From Cryobacterium melibiosiphilum (GTDB lineage Bacteria; Actinomycetota; Actinomycetes; Actinomycetales; Microbacteriaceae): DNA of 57,104 nt. Location: contig NZ_QZVS01000071.1 in NCBI RefSeq assembly GCF_003602235.1, positions 315-57,418 of the forward strand, given 5' to 3'. Made by a program: the position numbers and the translations under genes. Below, piece by piece: positions 1 through 7,802 of this stretch; the stretch's first letter is position 1, and each line of letters opens with the position of its first letter. The notes beneath the pieces are model-generated. The model was not told where the DNA came from. It worked only from the letters and a program-made list of their open reading frames with translations, and ran no database searches.

Positions 1-11
1 GAAACACCAGA

Positions 12-39
12 AAGGCCACCCGCAAGGGTGGCCTTTTTT
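12..39 (+). terminator. Rho-independent terminator of an upstream gene
   Basis: A 10-bp stem (positions 12-21 with 26-35, core GGCCACCC/GGGTGGCC) closes a GCAA tetraloop and runs straight into a T tract ending at 39. This is a textbook intrinsic terminator for a plus-strand gene that lies outside the window. Confidence 0.9.
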
Positions 40-60
40 GGTTTAACCGGCGCACAGATT

Positions 61-122
61 TCGCGAGTGAGCAAAAAATGCACCACCCAAGCCCGGGAAG
101 TGCAAAAAGTGCTCACTCGCGA
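61..122. repeat. Inverted repeat at the 3' end of the TetR gene
   Basis: Perfect 13-bp arms (61-73 and 110-122, TCGCGAGTGAGCA and its complement) flank an A/T-rich interior that contains a smaller inverted pair, TGCAC (79-83) and GTGCA (100-104). The right arm covers the stop codon of the minus-strand TetR gene, so the structure probably helps end that transcript. Read on either strand, each arm has a short T run on its inner side, which is unusual for a simple terminator. Confidence 0.6.
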
Positions 123-727
123 GAGGTCGACGGGGTGCGAAGGCCGTTGAGCGCGAGGGCGAGCACGTCGTCGGCGAGGTGGGCGGCATCCGCTGGGCCG
201 GTGGGCTGGTACCACTCGGTGAGGGAGTTGACCATGCCGAAGAGCAGGCGGGTCACGGTGGCAGGATCGATGTCGGCTCGGAGCGAGCCCGCGTCGCGGG
301 CGGCGCTGACGAGCAGCGCCACGCTTCGGTCGAACGACTTTCGGCGTGTGAGGGCGTCGCGTTCCGTCGGGCTGTTTCCGCGCACGCGCAGCAACAGCGT
401 GACGTAGGGCAGGCGGTCGGCCAGCATCAGCACCGCTCCGCGGAGCACGTGCGAGAGCCGATCGATGGCTGGCCCGGTCGTGGCGGCCGGCTCGAGGAGC
501 AGCTCTTCGAGGCCGCCGAGGGCGTGGTTGAGCGCGAACTGCAGCAGCTCTTCTTTCGACGAGAAGTGATGGTAAATCGCAGCCTTGGAGAGGTTCAGGC
601 GGGATGCCAGGACTCCCATCGAGGTGGCGTCGTAACCGTGCTCGTTGAAGGCCAGCACCGCGATCTCGAGGATCGCAGCTCGGTCGTAACCCGGTCGCCC
701 GCGCTTGGGGGTGCTCAGATCCGACAT
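113..727 (-). CDS. paaR: TetR-family repressor, probable PaaR
   Basis: A 204-residue TetR-family regulator. The N-terminal helix-turn-helix is clear at residues ~15-60 (A-I-L-E-I-A start, then [16 protein letters not shown]). The C-terminal half is an all-helical ligand domain typical of the family. It is divergent from paaA across a 123-bp gap holding a palindrome that closely matches the PaaR operator described in Corynebacterium, so the inferred role is repression of the paa operon, relieved by phenylacetyl-CoA. The start is the ATG at 727 with a purine-rich GAGGGA close upstream. The family call is firm; the PaaR identity rests on context and operator. Confidence 0.82.
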   Translation of the reverse strand: MSDLSTPKRGRPGYDRAAILEIAVLAFNEHGYDATSMGVLASRLNLSKAAIYHHFSSKEELLQFALNHALGGLEELLLEPAATTGPAIDRLSHVLRGAVLMLADRLPYVTLLLRVRGNSPTERDALTRRKSFDRSVALLVSAARDAGSLRADIDPATVTRLLFGMVNSLTEWYQPTGPADAAHLADDVLALALNGLRTPSTSRE

Positions 728-774
728 GGTCCCTCAGTCTCTTGGTCCGGAACGGGCTCTCGCCCGGCACGGGG

Positions 775-804
775 TTGCTGCGCCGAGTCCGGCCTGCCTA
801 TACT
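775..804 (+). promoter_or_regulatory. paaA promoter (-35/-10)
   Basis: TTGCTG at 775-780 and TATACT at 799-804 are separated by 18 bp, a good housekeeping-sigma promoter reading toward paaA. The -10 box overlaps the left edge of the palindromic operator at 802-823. Transcription should start near 811, about 40 nt before the paaA start codon. Confidence 0.7.
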
Positions 805-823
805 AACTGAACGATCGGTTAGT
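802..823. promoter_or_regulatory. PaaR-type operator
   Basis: The 22-bp imperfect palindrome reads ACTAACTGAAC followed by GATCGGTTAGT. As I recall it, the Corynebacterium glutamicum PaaR site is ACTNACCGNNC-GNNCGGTNAGT; the window sequence differs at one defined position (T for C at position 7). It overlaps the -10 box and presumed start site of paaA, so a bound repressor would block RNA polymerase. The divergent TetR gene is the obvious binder. Confidence 0.75.
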
Positions 824-850
824 AAAGCAGTGCGAACCCGGGAGTCAACG

Positions 851-1828
851 ATGACAGCATCCGTCGAAGAGCAGCAGTTCACCGACCTGATCGCCGCCGA
901 TTCGCGCATCGAACCGCGTGACTGGATGCCCGACGCCTACCGCAAGACCCTGGTGCGGCAGATCTCCCAGCACGCGCACTCCGAAATCATCGGCATGCAG
1001 CCCGAGTCCAACTGGATCACCCGCGCTCCAAGCCTGAAGCGCAAGGCGATCCTCATTGCCAAGGTGCAGGACGAAGCCGGCCATGGCCTCTATCTCTACT
1101 CCGCCGCACAGACCCTCGGCACGAGCCGGGACGAGATGACGGATGCCCTGATCGCCGGCCGAGCGCGGTACTCGTCGATCTTCAACTATCCGGCGCCGAG
1201 TTGGGCCGACATAGGCAGCATCGGCTGGCTGGTCGACGGCGCGGCCATCTGCAACCAGGTGCCGCTCTGCCGGGCGAGCTACGGCCCGTACGGGCGGGCG
1301 ATGGTGCGCATCTGCAAGGAAGAGTCCTTCCACCAGCGGCAGGGTTTTGAGATCCTGCTCGAGCTCATGCAGGGCACGGCGGCACAGCGCGAGATGGCCC
1401 AGGAGTCGGTCAACCGCTGGTACTGGCCCGCCCTGATGATGTTCGGCCCGCCCGACGACGACTCGCCCAACTCGGCCCAGTCAATGAAATGGAAGATCAA
1501 ACGCCACTCCAACGACGAACTGCGCCAGCGCTTCGTGAACATGCTCGTGCCTCAGGCCGCCGTGCTCGGGGTCACCCTGCCCGACCCCGACCTGCGCTTC
1601 AACGAGGCGACCCAGCTATACGACCTCGGCGAGATCGACTGGACCGAGTTTCACGAGGTGCTCGCCGGCCGCGGCCCCGCGAACGCCCAGCGCCTCCAGC
1701 GTCGCAGGGACGCCCACGACGACGGCCGCTGGGTGCGCGAAGCCGCCGCAGCGTACGCCCACAAAATGGCCGCCAAACCCGCAACGGACACTGCTGACGC
1801 CGACGTTCCGAACGAAGCAGCATCATGA
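851..1828 (+). CDS. paaA: 1,2-phenylacetyl-CoA epoxidase subunit PaaA
   Basis: Catalytic subunit (325 residues) of the diiron monooxygenase that converts phenylacetyl-CoA to its ring-1,2-epoxide. It is a ferritin-like helical protein with two visible ExxH iron-ligand motifs, E75-A-G-H78 and E158-S-F-H161, at the spacing expected for the family. The start is the ATG at 851 preceded by GGGAG; an open frame extends upstream through the promoter and operator but is not credible coding sequence. It is first gene of a tightly packed operon, and its stop overlaps the paaB start by 4 bp. Confidence 0.97.
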   Translation: MTASVEEQQFTDLIAADSRIEPRDWMPDAYRKTLVRQISQHAHSEIIGMQPESNWITRAPSLKRKAILIAKVQDEAGHGLYLYSAAQTLGTSRDEMTDALIAGRARYSSIFNYPAPSWADIGSIGWLVDGAAICNQVPLCRASYGPYGRAMVRICKEESFHQRQGFEILLELMQGTAAQREMAQESVNRWYWPALMMFGPPDDDSPNSAQSMKWKIKRHSNDELRQRFVNMLVPQAAVLGVTLPDPDLRFNEATQLYDLGEIDWTEFHEVLAGRGPANAQRLQRRRDAHDDGRWVREAAAAYAHKMAAKPATDTADADVPNEAAS

Positions 1829-2130
1829 CCACGCCCGGCGAGTCCGCATCCGAAACCTGGCCGCTCTGGGAGGTCTTCGTGCGCCCCGGCCGTGGGCTCA
1901 GCCACGTGCACGTCGGATCCCTGCACGCGCCCGACGAAGCCCTCGCCGTGCGCAACGCCCGTGACCTGTATACCCGTCGCAGTGAGGGTGTCTCGGTCTG
2001 GGTCGTCCCGGCTGCAGCGATCACCACGAGCGACCCCGACGCCAAGGGCGCCTTCTTCGAGTCGCCTGCCGGCAAGGACTATCGCCACGCGAGCCACTAC
2101 TCCGCCAGTAATGGGGTGAAGCACCTGTGA
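1825..2130 (+). CDS. paaB: 1,2-phenylacetyl-CoA epoxidase subunit PaaB
   Basis: A 101-residue small subunit of the phenylacetyl-CoA epoxidase, at the family's usual length. The opening [20 protein letters not shown] is characteristic of PaaB, and the protein is thought to help assemble the PaaA/PaaC complex and dock the PaaE reductase. ATGA overlap with paaA and GTGA overlap with paaC indicate translational coupling. Confidence 0.96.
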   Translation: MTTPGESASETWPLWEVFVRPGRGLSHVHVGSLHAPDEALAVRNARDLYTRRSEGVSVWVVPAAAITTSDPDAKGAFFESPAGKDYRHASHYSASNGVKHL

Positions 2131-2876
2131 GCGTCGCATCCGCTGATGTGGCCGAATACGCCACCTGGCTCGGCGACGACTCCCTGATTCTCGCCCAGCG
2201 CCTCGGCGAACTCATCTCCCGCGCCCCCGAACTCGAGGAGGACGTGGCCCTCGGCAATATCGCCCTTGACCTGCTGGGCCACGCCCGGTCCCTGCTGCAG
2301 TACGCGGGAACGGCTACCGCCCAGAACGAAGACGACCTCGCCTACTGGCGCACAGAACCCGATTTTCGCTCGGCGCACCTGATGGAACAGCCGAACGGCG
2401 ACTTCGCACACGTGATCGCGCGCCAGCTCGTCAGCGCCCACTACCTGTACGAGCTCTACGCCCGGCTGCAGGCATCCGCCGACCTCACCCTCGCCGCCAT
2501 CGCCGCGAAGGCCGTGAAAGAGGTCAATTACCACCGCGACCACGCGGCGCAATGGACGCTGCGGCTCGCCCTCGGCACCGACGAGTCCCGGCGGCGCATG
2601 GTCGCCGCCCTCAGCGATGTCTGGCCCTACGTCGACGAGCTGTTCCGCGACGAACCATTCATCGACCGCCTCGACGGTATCGCCGCGCGGCCCTCCACCC
2701 TGCGCACGGCCTTCGACGCGGCGATCGAGCCGGTGCTCGCCGAGGCCGATCTCGCGGTGCCCCGCGGGTTCACCGCCGCCGGCGGCGGCCGCCGGGGCGT
2801 GCACTCCGAGCACCTCGCGTTCGTGCTCGCCGAAATGCAGGTGCTCACCCGCGCCCACCCCGGTGCGAAATGGTGA
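2127..2876 (+). CDS. paaC: 1,2-phenylacetyl-CoA epoxidase subunit PaaC
   Basis: A 249-residue ferritin-like helical protein, the structural partner of PaaA in the epoxidase core. PaaC keeps the four-helix fold but does not carry the catalytic diiron site. L-G-N-I-A-L-D-L-L-G-H-A-R and the K-E-V-N-Y-H-R-D-H-A-A-Q-W region are typical of the family. The GTG start at 2127 lies inside the paaB stop, and the stop overlaps the paaD start. Confidence 0.96.
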   Translation: MSVASADVAEYATWLGDDSLILAQRLGELISRAPELEEDVALGNIALDLLGHARSLLQYAGTATAQNEDDLAYWRTEPDFRSAHLMEQPNGDFAHVIARQLVSAHYLYELYARLQASADLTLAAIAAKAVKEVNYHRDHAAQWTLRLALGTDESRRRMVAALSDVWPYVDELFRDEPFIDRLDGIAARPSTLRTAFDAAIEPVLAEADLAVPRGFTAAGGGRRGVHSEHLAFVLAEMQVLTRAHPGAKW

Positions 2877-3442
2877 CCACCACGAACCCGCTCGAGAACC
2901 GGCCCGCGGCCCTGCTCGAGGCCATCGCGCGGCCGCGGCCGACGGATGCCGCCTCCCGCCGAGCCTGGGCCCTCGCCGCCACGGTCACCGACCCCGAACT
3001 GCCGGTGCTGACCATCGAAGACCTCGGCGTGTTGCGCTCGGCGAGCGTCGTCGACGGGCACGTCACCGTCACGCTCACTCCGACCTACAGCGGATGCCCC
3101 GCGATGCACGCCATGCAGGCCGACGTTGCGGCCGTCCTGCGCGCGGCCGGGTACGCATCCGTCGTTGTGCGCCTCGTACTCAGCCCGGCCTGGTCCACCG
3201 ATTGGATGAGCGCGGCCGGCGCGGCGAAATTGCGCGAGTACGGCATCGCCCCGCCCGCCGGCCACGCCGCCGCGCGCCCGTCCGGTCCCGCCGGGCCCCT
3301 GAGGGTCAGCCTCTCGGTGAAATGCCCGCGCTGCTCCTCGCTCAACACGAGCGAACTGACGCGGTTCGGGTCGACCTCCTGCAAATCCCTCTGGCAATGC
3401 CGCGACTGCCTCGAGCCGTTCGACTATTTCAAGGTGCTGTGA
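2870..3442 (+). CDS. paaD: Phenylacetate pathway protein PaaD (DUF59/MIP18 fold)
   Basis: A 190-residue PaaD. The N-terminal two thirds are a MIP18/DUF59 domain (V-T-D-P-E-L-P-V-L-T-I-E-D-L-G-V near residue 40; T-P-T-Y-S-G-C-P-A-M). The C-terminus is a zinc-ribbon-like segment with C-P-R-C and C-R-D-C. The family is linked to iron-sulfur or iron-centre maturation for the epoxidase. The start is ATG 2870; GTG 2873 would shift it by one residue. Both overlap the paaC stop. Its own stop overlaps the paaE GTG. Confidence 0.95.
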   Translation: MVTTTNPLENRPAALLEAIARPRPTDAASRRAWALAATVTDPELPVLTIEDLGVLRSASVVDGHVTVTLTPTYSGCPAMHAMQADVAAVLRAAGYASVVVRLVLSPAWSTDWMSAAGAAKLREYGIAPPAGHAAARPSGPAGPLRVSLSVKCPRCSSLNTSELTRFGSTSCKSLWQCRDCLEPFDYFKVL

Positions 3443-4551
3443 CCGTGGTTACGACCCCCACCCGGCACCGCGCCCGATTCCACACGCTGGCCGTCGCCGA
3501 GGTGCGCCCGCTCACCGCCGACAGCGTCGAGGTGACCTTCGCCGTGCCGCCGCAGCTCGAGGGCGAGTTCGACTACCTGCCGGGGCAGCACCTCGCCCTG
3601 CGCGCGACCATCGACGGCCAGGAGCTGCGCCGCAGTTACTCGATCTGCCGCCCGTGCACCCCGGGAACGATCAGCGTCGCCATCAAACGTGACCTCGGCG
3701 GAGTCTTCTCGAGCTGGGCCAACACCGACCTCTGCGCAGGTGACCGGCTCGACGTGATGAGCCCGCAGGGCAGCTTCACCACGGCGCTGCCCACACTCGA
3801 GAACACGCACCTTGCCGGGATTGCCGCCGGCTCCGGCATCACGCCGCTGATGGCGCTCGCGCAGACCGTGCTCGCGGCATCCGCCACCTCGCGGTTCACG
3901 CTCGTCTACACGAACCGCACCGCCCTCGACGTGATGTTCCTCGACGAGCTCGCCGATCTCAAAGACCGTCACCCCACCCGGCTCGCGCTCTACCACGTGC
4001 TTTCCCGCGAACAACGGTCGTCGCAGCTGCTCAGCGGGCGCATCGATGAGGCGAAGCTCCGGCGCATGCTCGACACGATCCTGCGCCCCGGCACGATCGA
4101 CGAATGGTTTCTGTGTGGGCCGTTCGACCTCGTGCAGCTGTGCCGGGACACCCTCGATGACGTCGGCGTCGCCCGCGCACACGTGCGTTTCGAACTGTTC
4201 ACCACCGGCGACCCGACCACCATCACCCCACCCCCAGGCCGCCCCGGTCTCGTCTCCGCCGGCGACCAGACCGTGGAGATCGAGTTCACCCTCGACGGCC
4301 AGACGGCCACCGTCACCACCCCGGTCAACGCGCGGGAGAGCATTCTGAGCGCAGCCCTGCGCGTGCGACCCGACGTACCCTTCGCCTGCGCGGGCGGAGT
4401 CTGCGGCACCTGCCGCGCCAGCCTCATCAGCGGTGACGTCACGATGACCGAGAACTACGCCCTCGAACCCGACGAGATCGCCCGCGGCTACCTGCTCACC
4501 TGCCAGTCCCACCCCACCACCGCCCGGGTCAGCGTCAACTACGACGTGTGA
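3439..4551 (+). CDS. paaE: Phenylacetyl-CoA epoxidase reductase PaaE
   Basis: Electron-transfer subunit of the epoxidase (370 residues), passing electrons from NADPH through FAD and a [2Fe-2S] cluster to PaaA. The FAD-binding R64-R-S-Y-S motif and the nucleotide-binding G-S-G-I-T-P loop (131-136) mark the ferredoxin-reductase half. The C-terminal plant-type ferredoxin domain has its four cluster cysteines at about C317, C322, C325 and C355. The GTG start at 3439 overlaps the paaD stop; a longer open frame upstream is a shadow of paaC/paaD. Confidence 0.96.
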   Translation: MTVVTTPTRHRARFHTLAVAEVRPLTADSVEVTFAVPPQLEGEFDYLPGQHLALRATIDGQELRRSYSICRPCTPGTISVAIKRDLGGVFSSWANTDLCAGDRLDVMSPQGSFTTALPTLENTHLAGIAAGSGITPLMALAQTVLAASATSRFTLVYTNRTALDVMFLDELADLKDRHPTRLALYHVLSREQRSSQLLSGRIDEAKLRRMLDTILRPGTIDEWFLCGPFDLVQLCRDTLDDVGVARAHVRFELFTTGDPTTITPPPGRPGLVSAGDQTVEIEFTLDGQTATVTTPVNARESILSAALRVRPDVPFACAGGVCGTCRASLISGDVTMTENYALEPDEIARGYLLTCQSHPTTARVSVNYDV

Positions 4552-4574
4552 CCCCTCCTCTCTGAACGGATGCC

Positions 4575-5348
4575 GTGATCGAACTCACGATAACCAACGA
4601 CGTCGCCCACGTGGTGCTGAACGCGCCCGCGACCCTGAACGCCCTCGACGCGGCGGGTATCCGCGAACTCACCGAGGCCTACACCGCGGCCGAGGCCGCC
4701 GGCGTGCGCGCGCTGGTGCTGCGCGGCGCGGGCCGGGCTTTCTGCGCCGGCCGCGACATCTCGGCAGTCGACCCGCGCACCGACGACGTGCGGGCCTACC
4801 TCGGCGGGCTGGTCGCCCCGCTGCTCGAGCTCATGAGCCGGTTTCCCGCGCCGACCTTCGCCGCTGCGCACGGAGCGTGCCTCGGCGTGGGCCTCGGCCT
4901 GCTGATTGCGACGGATGTCGTCTACGTCGCCGATACCGCGAAGGTCGGTTCGCCGTTCGCGAACCTCGGCGCGACCCTCGACTCCGGCGGGCATGCTCTG
5001 TTCGTGGAACGCCTCGGCGCGCACCGCACCCTCGACCTGATCTACTCCGGCCGCCTGATGACCGGCGCCGAGGCCGTTGCCGGCGGCCTGTTCAGCCAGG
5101 TTTTCCCCGCGGTCGAGCTGACGGATGCGACGAACGCCGCCGCGACCCGCGCGGCCGCGGGCGCAACCCGGGCCTTCCTCGCGAGCAAAGCGCTGGTGCA
5201 CGCGCTGCGCGACGAACGGCTCGGCCTGTGGCAGAGCATGGCGGCGGAGACGGCCGCCCAGGTCGCGCTCGGCGACACCGCGGACTACCGCGAAGGGTTT
5301 TCCGCCTTCCAGCAGAAGCGTTCCCCCTCTTTCACGGGCCGCCCCTGA
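4575..5348 (+). CDS. paaG: Enoyl-CoA hydratase/isomerase, probable PaaG
   Basis: A 257-residue crotonase-fold protein beginning 24 bp after paaE. The CoA-binding and oxyanion segments are visible (F-C-A-G-R-D near 56-61; A-H-G-A-C-L-G-V-G-L-G at 98-108). At the second catalytic position it has D136-S-G-G, as in PaaG, and the Glu of classical hydratases is absent upstream (S-P-F-A-N-L-G). This favours isomerisation of ring-1,2-epoxyphenylacetyl-CoA to the oxepin form over hydration. Start is GTG 4575. Crotonase family is certain; PaaG is inferred from residues and operon position. Confidence 0.85.
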   Translation: MIELTITNDVAHVVLNAPATLNALDAAGIRELTEAYTAAEAAGVRALVLRGAGRAFCAGRDISAVDPRTDDVRAYLGGLVAPLLELMSRFPAPTFAAAHGACLGVGLGLLIATDVVYVADTAKVGSPFANLGATLDSGGHALFVERLGAHRTLDLIYSGRLMTGAEAVAGGLFSQVFPAVELTDATNAAATRAAAGATRAFLASKALVHALRDERLGLWQSMAAETAAQVALGDTADYREGFSAFQQKRSPSFTGRP

Positions 5349-5394
5349 TAATCTGGCAGTCGGGCTAATCTGACAGTCGGGCAACGCCCCCGAC
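5349..5394 (+). repeat. 17-bp tandem repeat with trailing hairpin after paaG
   Basis: Two adjacent 17-bp units (5349-5365 and 5366-5382, TAATCTGGCAGTCGGGC and a one-base variant) follow the paaG stop. The last six bases of the GTCGGG part of unit two pair with CCCGAC at 5389-5394 across a 7-nt loop, followed by a short T-rich stretch. This could be a weak terminator of the paa operon or a leader element for the GAF-ANTAR gene that starts at 5425. Confidence 0.5.
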
Positions 5395-5424
5395 AGGTTT
5401 TCCGGGCGGATCGATAGGCGGGCA

Positions 5425-6162
5425 ATGACGGAACGTTTTCTGGGAGCGGTCGCGGCGTTGACCGCATCCGTCGGCCACGAATCGGCCATGTTCGGGCCGT
5501 TCCTCACGGTGCTCCCCGTCGACGGCATCGCCATTTCCACCCTCGGCGATTTTCTCGGTTCCGAGACCGTCTCGGCCAGCGATTCCCTCGCGGTACGGCT
5601 CGACGAAATGCAGTTCGATTTCGGTGAAGGCCCCTGCTGGGATGCCATGGCCGGTGCCGAGCCCGTGCTCGAGCCCGATGTTCGGCACCATCCGTCACGG
5701 GTCTGGCCGGCTTTTTCGGAGGCCATCCAGGGCGAGAACCTCGGCGCGATTTTCGCGTTCCCGCTGCGCATGGGCCACCTCAAACTCGGCGCAATCGACC
5801 TCTACACGGCAAGGCCCGGTGAGCTCAGCGAGCTGCACGTGCGCCAGACGGTCGCGCTGGCAACCGTCGTGAGCAGGCTCGTCCTGCTGCGCGCCTTCCG
5901 GCTCGCCTCCGAATTCAACCCGGTCGAAGCGAGCGACCAGCTTTCCCGACGTGCCGTGCACCAGGCCACCGGCATGGTGCTCATCCAATTGCAAATTCCG
6001 GCAGCGGATGCCCGTCTCATCATTCAGGGCCACGCATTTTCTGCAGGCCGGTCCATGCTGGAGGTAGCAGAGGACATCATCAACGGAAAACTCAATTTCC
6101 TCGATGAGAACGGTGCTGATCACAATGAGAACGGCGCTGATGAGAACGAACAGCGCTCATGA
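5425..6162 (+). CDS. GAF-ANTAR regulator 1
   Basis: A 245-residue cytoplasmic protein with an N-terminal GAF sensor domain (~10-150) and a C-terminal ANTAR domain (~165-222, H-Q-A-T-G-M-V-L-I-Q-L then S-M-L-E-V-A-E-D-I). ANTAR domains bind paired RNA hairpins and act as antiterminators; the GAF ligand is unknown. The tail after the ANTAR domain is a small duplication, E-N-G-A-D-H-N-E-N-G-A-D, encoded by direct DNA repeats near 6107-6146. Start ATG 5425. The stop overlaps the next GAF-ANTAR gene by 4 bp, suggesting co-translation and perhaps a heteromeric complex. Confidence 0.87.
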   Translation: MTERFLGAVAALTASVGHESAMFGPFLTVLPVDGIAISTLGDFLGSETVSASDSLAVRLDEMQFDFGEGPCWDAMAGAEPVLEPDVRHHPSRVWPAFSEAIQGENLGAIFAFPLRMGHLKLGAIDLYTARPGELSELHVRQTVALATVVSRLVLLRAFRLASEFNPVEASDQLSRRAVHQATGMVLIQLQIPAADARLIIQGHAFSAGRSMLEVAEDIINGKLNFLDENGADHNENGADENEQRS

Positions 6163-6905
6163 ACGAAGCAAGGATTGACATGATTGCCCACACGCGAGAA
6201 GACATACTGATCGACACGTTCGCGACCCTGGCCGACACCCTCGTCGCCGGGTATGACGTGGTCGACCTGCTGCAAACGCTGGTCGAGAACTGCCATACCC
6301 TCTTTGATATCTCCGCTGCCGGCATCCTCCTGGCCGATGAGGTCGGGGAACTGCACGTGGTTGCGTCGACGAGTGAGGCGAGCCGCCTCGTCGAGATGAT
6401 GCAGCTGAGCGCCCAGGCGGGCCCCTGTGTCGAGTGCTTCCGCACCGGCCGGGTCGTGTCGCTGCCCAACATCGACGACAGTCCGGTCGCCTGGGTGCGT
6501 TTTCGCGACAGCGCCCGGGCCGAGGGCTTCGCGTCCGTCTACGCAATTCCGCTGCGCCTGCGTAAAACCACGATCGGCGCCCTCAACCTGCTGCGGGACA
6601 GCCCCGGCGAACTGCGCCAGCAGGACGTGCGCGCCGCGCAGGCCCTCGCCGATGTCGCGACCATCGGCATCCTGCATGAACGCACCGTGCGCGAGAGCAA
6701 AACCGTGCGGGACCAGCTCAGCGCCGCGCTGAACTCCCGTGTCGTGATCGAGCAGGCGAAGGGCGTCATCGCCTACACCCACGGCATCCCGATGGACGAG
6801 GCCTTCACCGTGCTGCGCAGCTACGCCCGTTCCAACCAGCTGATGCTGTCCGAGGTCGCCGAACGCCTCGTCGACCGCACCCTCACCATCCCCCGGCCCG
6901 ACTAG
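6159..6905 (+). CDS. GAF-ANTAR regulator 2
   Basis: A 248-residue paralogue of the preceding protein: GAF domain ~20-165, then an ANTAR domain ~180-240 (L-N-S-R-V-V-I-E-Q-A-K-G-V-I-A, M-L-S-E-V-A-E-R-L). This is the canonical ANTAR E-Q-A-K-G form, unlike the more diverged H-Q-A-T-G of its neighbour. ATG 6159 overlaps the upstream stop; ATG 6180 (M-I-A-H-T-R) is an alternative. Its target transcripts cannot be told from the sequence. Confidence 0.9.
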   Translation: MNEARIDMIAHTREDILIDTFATLADTLVAGYDVVDLLQTLVENCHTLFDISAAGILLADEVGELHVVASTSEASRLVEMMQLSAQAGPCVECFRTGRVVSLPNIDDSPVAWVRFRDSARAEGFASVYAIPLRLRKTTIGALNLLRDSPGELRQQDVRAAQALADVATIGILHERTVRESKTVRDQLSAALNSRVVIEQAKGVIAYTHGIPMDEAFTVLRSYARSNQLMLSEVAERLVDRTLTIPRPD

Positions 6906-6908
6906 GCT
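6903..6908 (+). promoter_or_regulatory. Candidate -10 box of the copper-related unit
   Basis: TAGGCT overlaps the stop codon of the second GAF-ANTAR gene. The same hexamer sits at -10 positions before recQ, lhgO and the dipeptidase gene in this window. No convincing -35 box is seen. Confidence 0.4.
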
Positions 6909-6923
6909 GGACCACTACGGTTT

Positions 6924-6953
6924 CACCACTATTACTCTCACCACTATGACTCT
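6924..6953. repeat. 15-bp tandem repeat
   Basis: CACCACTATTACTCT (6924-6938) is followed directly by CACCACTATGACTCT (6939-6953), 14 of 15 identical; a more diverged related segment lies at about 6910-6920. It occupies the leader between the candidate -10 box and the membrane-protein gene and contains the ATG at 6946, which argues that this ATG is not the real start. Confidence 0.65.
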
Positions 6954-6969
6954 GAAGGCAGGGGGCGAC

Positions 6970-7611
6970 ATGACCTCACGCTGGGCGCGTTTCGCTCGCG
7001 GCTGGGTCGTTGCCGTTTTCGCGACCCTGGTCGCCGCGCTCTCGCACACCCTCGGCGGCGGCGCCGCCCCCTCGGTGCTCGCCGTGGTCGTCTCCCTCGC
7101 CTTCGCCGGCATGATCTGCGTCGGCCTCTCCGGCCGCACCATCTCGGCCGCGCGCCTGACCCTCGCGGTCGTGCTGAGCCAGGTCATCTTCCATACCCTG
7201 TTCAGCTTCGGCGGTGCCGGCGGCGCCCTCACGACGGATGCCGCCGCCACGGCCGGACTCCACGGCCACCTGGCCTCCCCCACCGTTTCCGCCGTGCTCC
7301 CGGGTGCCGAGGCCGCCGCGCACAGCGGCCACGCCGGCTGGATGATGTGGCTCGCCCACCTCGCCGCGGCTGTCGTCACCGTGCTGGCCCTGCGGCACGG
7401 GGAACGCGCGTTCTGGGGGCTGCTCGCGAACGCGCGCTTCGGCATCCGCTCGCTCGCTGCAGTGCGCAGGTCGATGCGCGTGCCGGTGGCCGTGCCGGCC
7501 CTGCTGCGCTACGCGCCCATGACCGCGGGCGTGCCCGCACCGCGCGACCTCGGCGTTTTCCTGGTGACCCGGCCGCACCGCGGGCCGCCGGTCTACGCAC
7601 TCTGCGCCTGA
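6970..7611 (+). CDS. Multi-pass membrane protein upstream of ycnI/copC-like genes
   Basis: A 213-residue integral membrane protein with about four hydrophobic segments (near residues 12-30, 34-55, 62-80 and 122-142). The loop before the last segment holds paired histidines (G-L-H-G-H, A-H-S-G-H-A-G-W), and the helix itself has another, a pattern that could bind metal. I do not recognise a named family. Start ATG 6970 follows the SD-like GGCAGGGGG; ATG 6946 sits in a tandem repeat. Being just upstream of YcnI-like and CopC-like genes suggests a role in copper handling. Confidence 0.7.
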   Translation: MTSRWARFARGWVVAVFATLVAALSHTLGGGAAPSVLAVVVSLAFAGMICVGLSGRTISAARLTLAVVLSQVIFHTLFSFGGAGGALTTDAAATAGLHGHLASPTVSAVLPGAEAAAHSGHAGWMMWLAHLAAAVVTVLALRHGERAFWGLLANARFGIRSLAAVRRSMRVPVAVPALLRYAPMTAGVPAPRDLGVFLVTRPHRGPPVYALCA

Positions 7612-7802
7612 TCTGCGCCTAATCCGCGCCCAGGTTCGCGCCCTCACCGGCGCCTGATTTCCACAGTTGCCCGGCCCCGCCGCACCCGCGCGCGCGACGC
7701 CGCGTGCGCTGACACCAGACTTTTTCGGCCGTCGCACCGAACACCCAGTAGTGACCGGGCGACGACCCACGCAGCAGCACCCCAAATCAAGGGAAAAAAT
7801 CC

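Noticed and set aside
179..850. An in-frame upstream extension of paaA
   Set aside because: It runs antisense through the TetR gene and includes the promoter and operator; ATG 851 has a proper ribosome site.
5376..5394. An ANTAR target hairpin upstream of the GAF-ANTAR genes
   Set aside because: The loop is seven bases, there is no second hexaloop hairpin, and the conserved loop A and G are absent.
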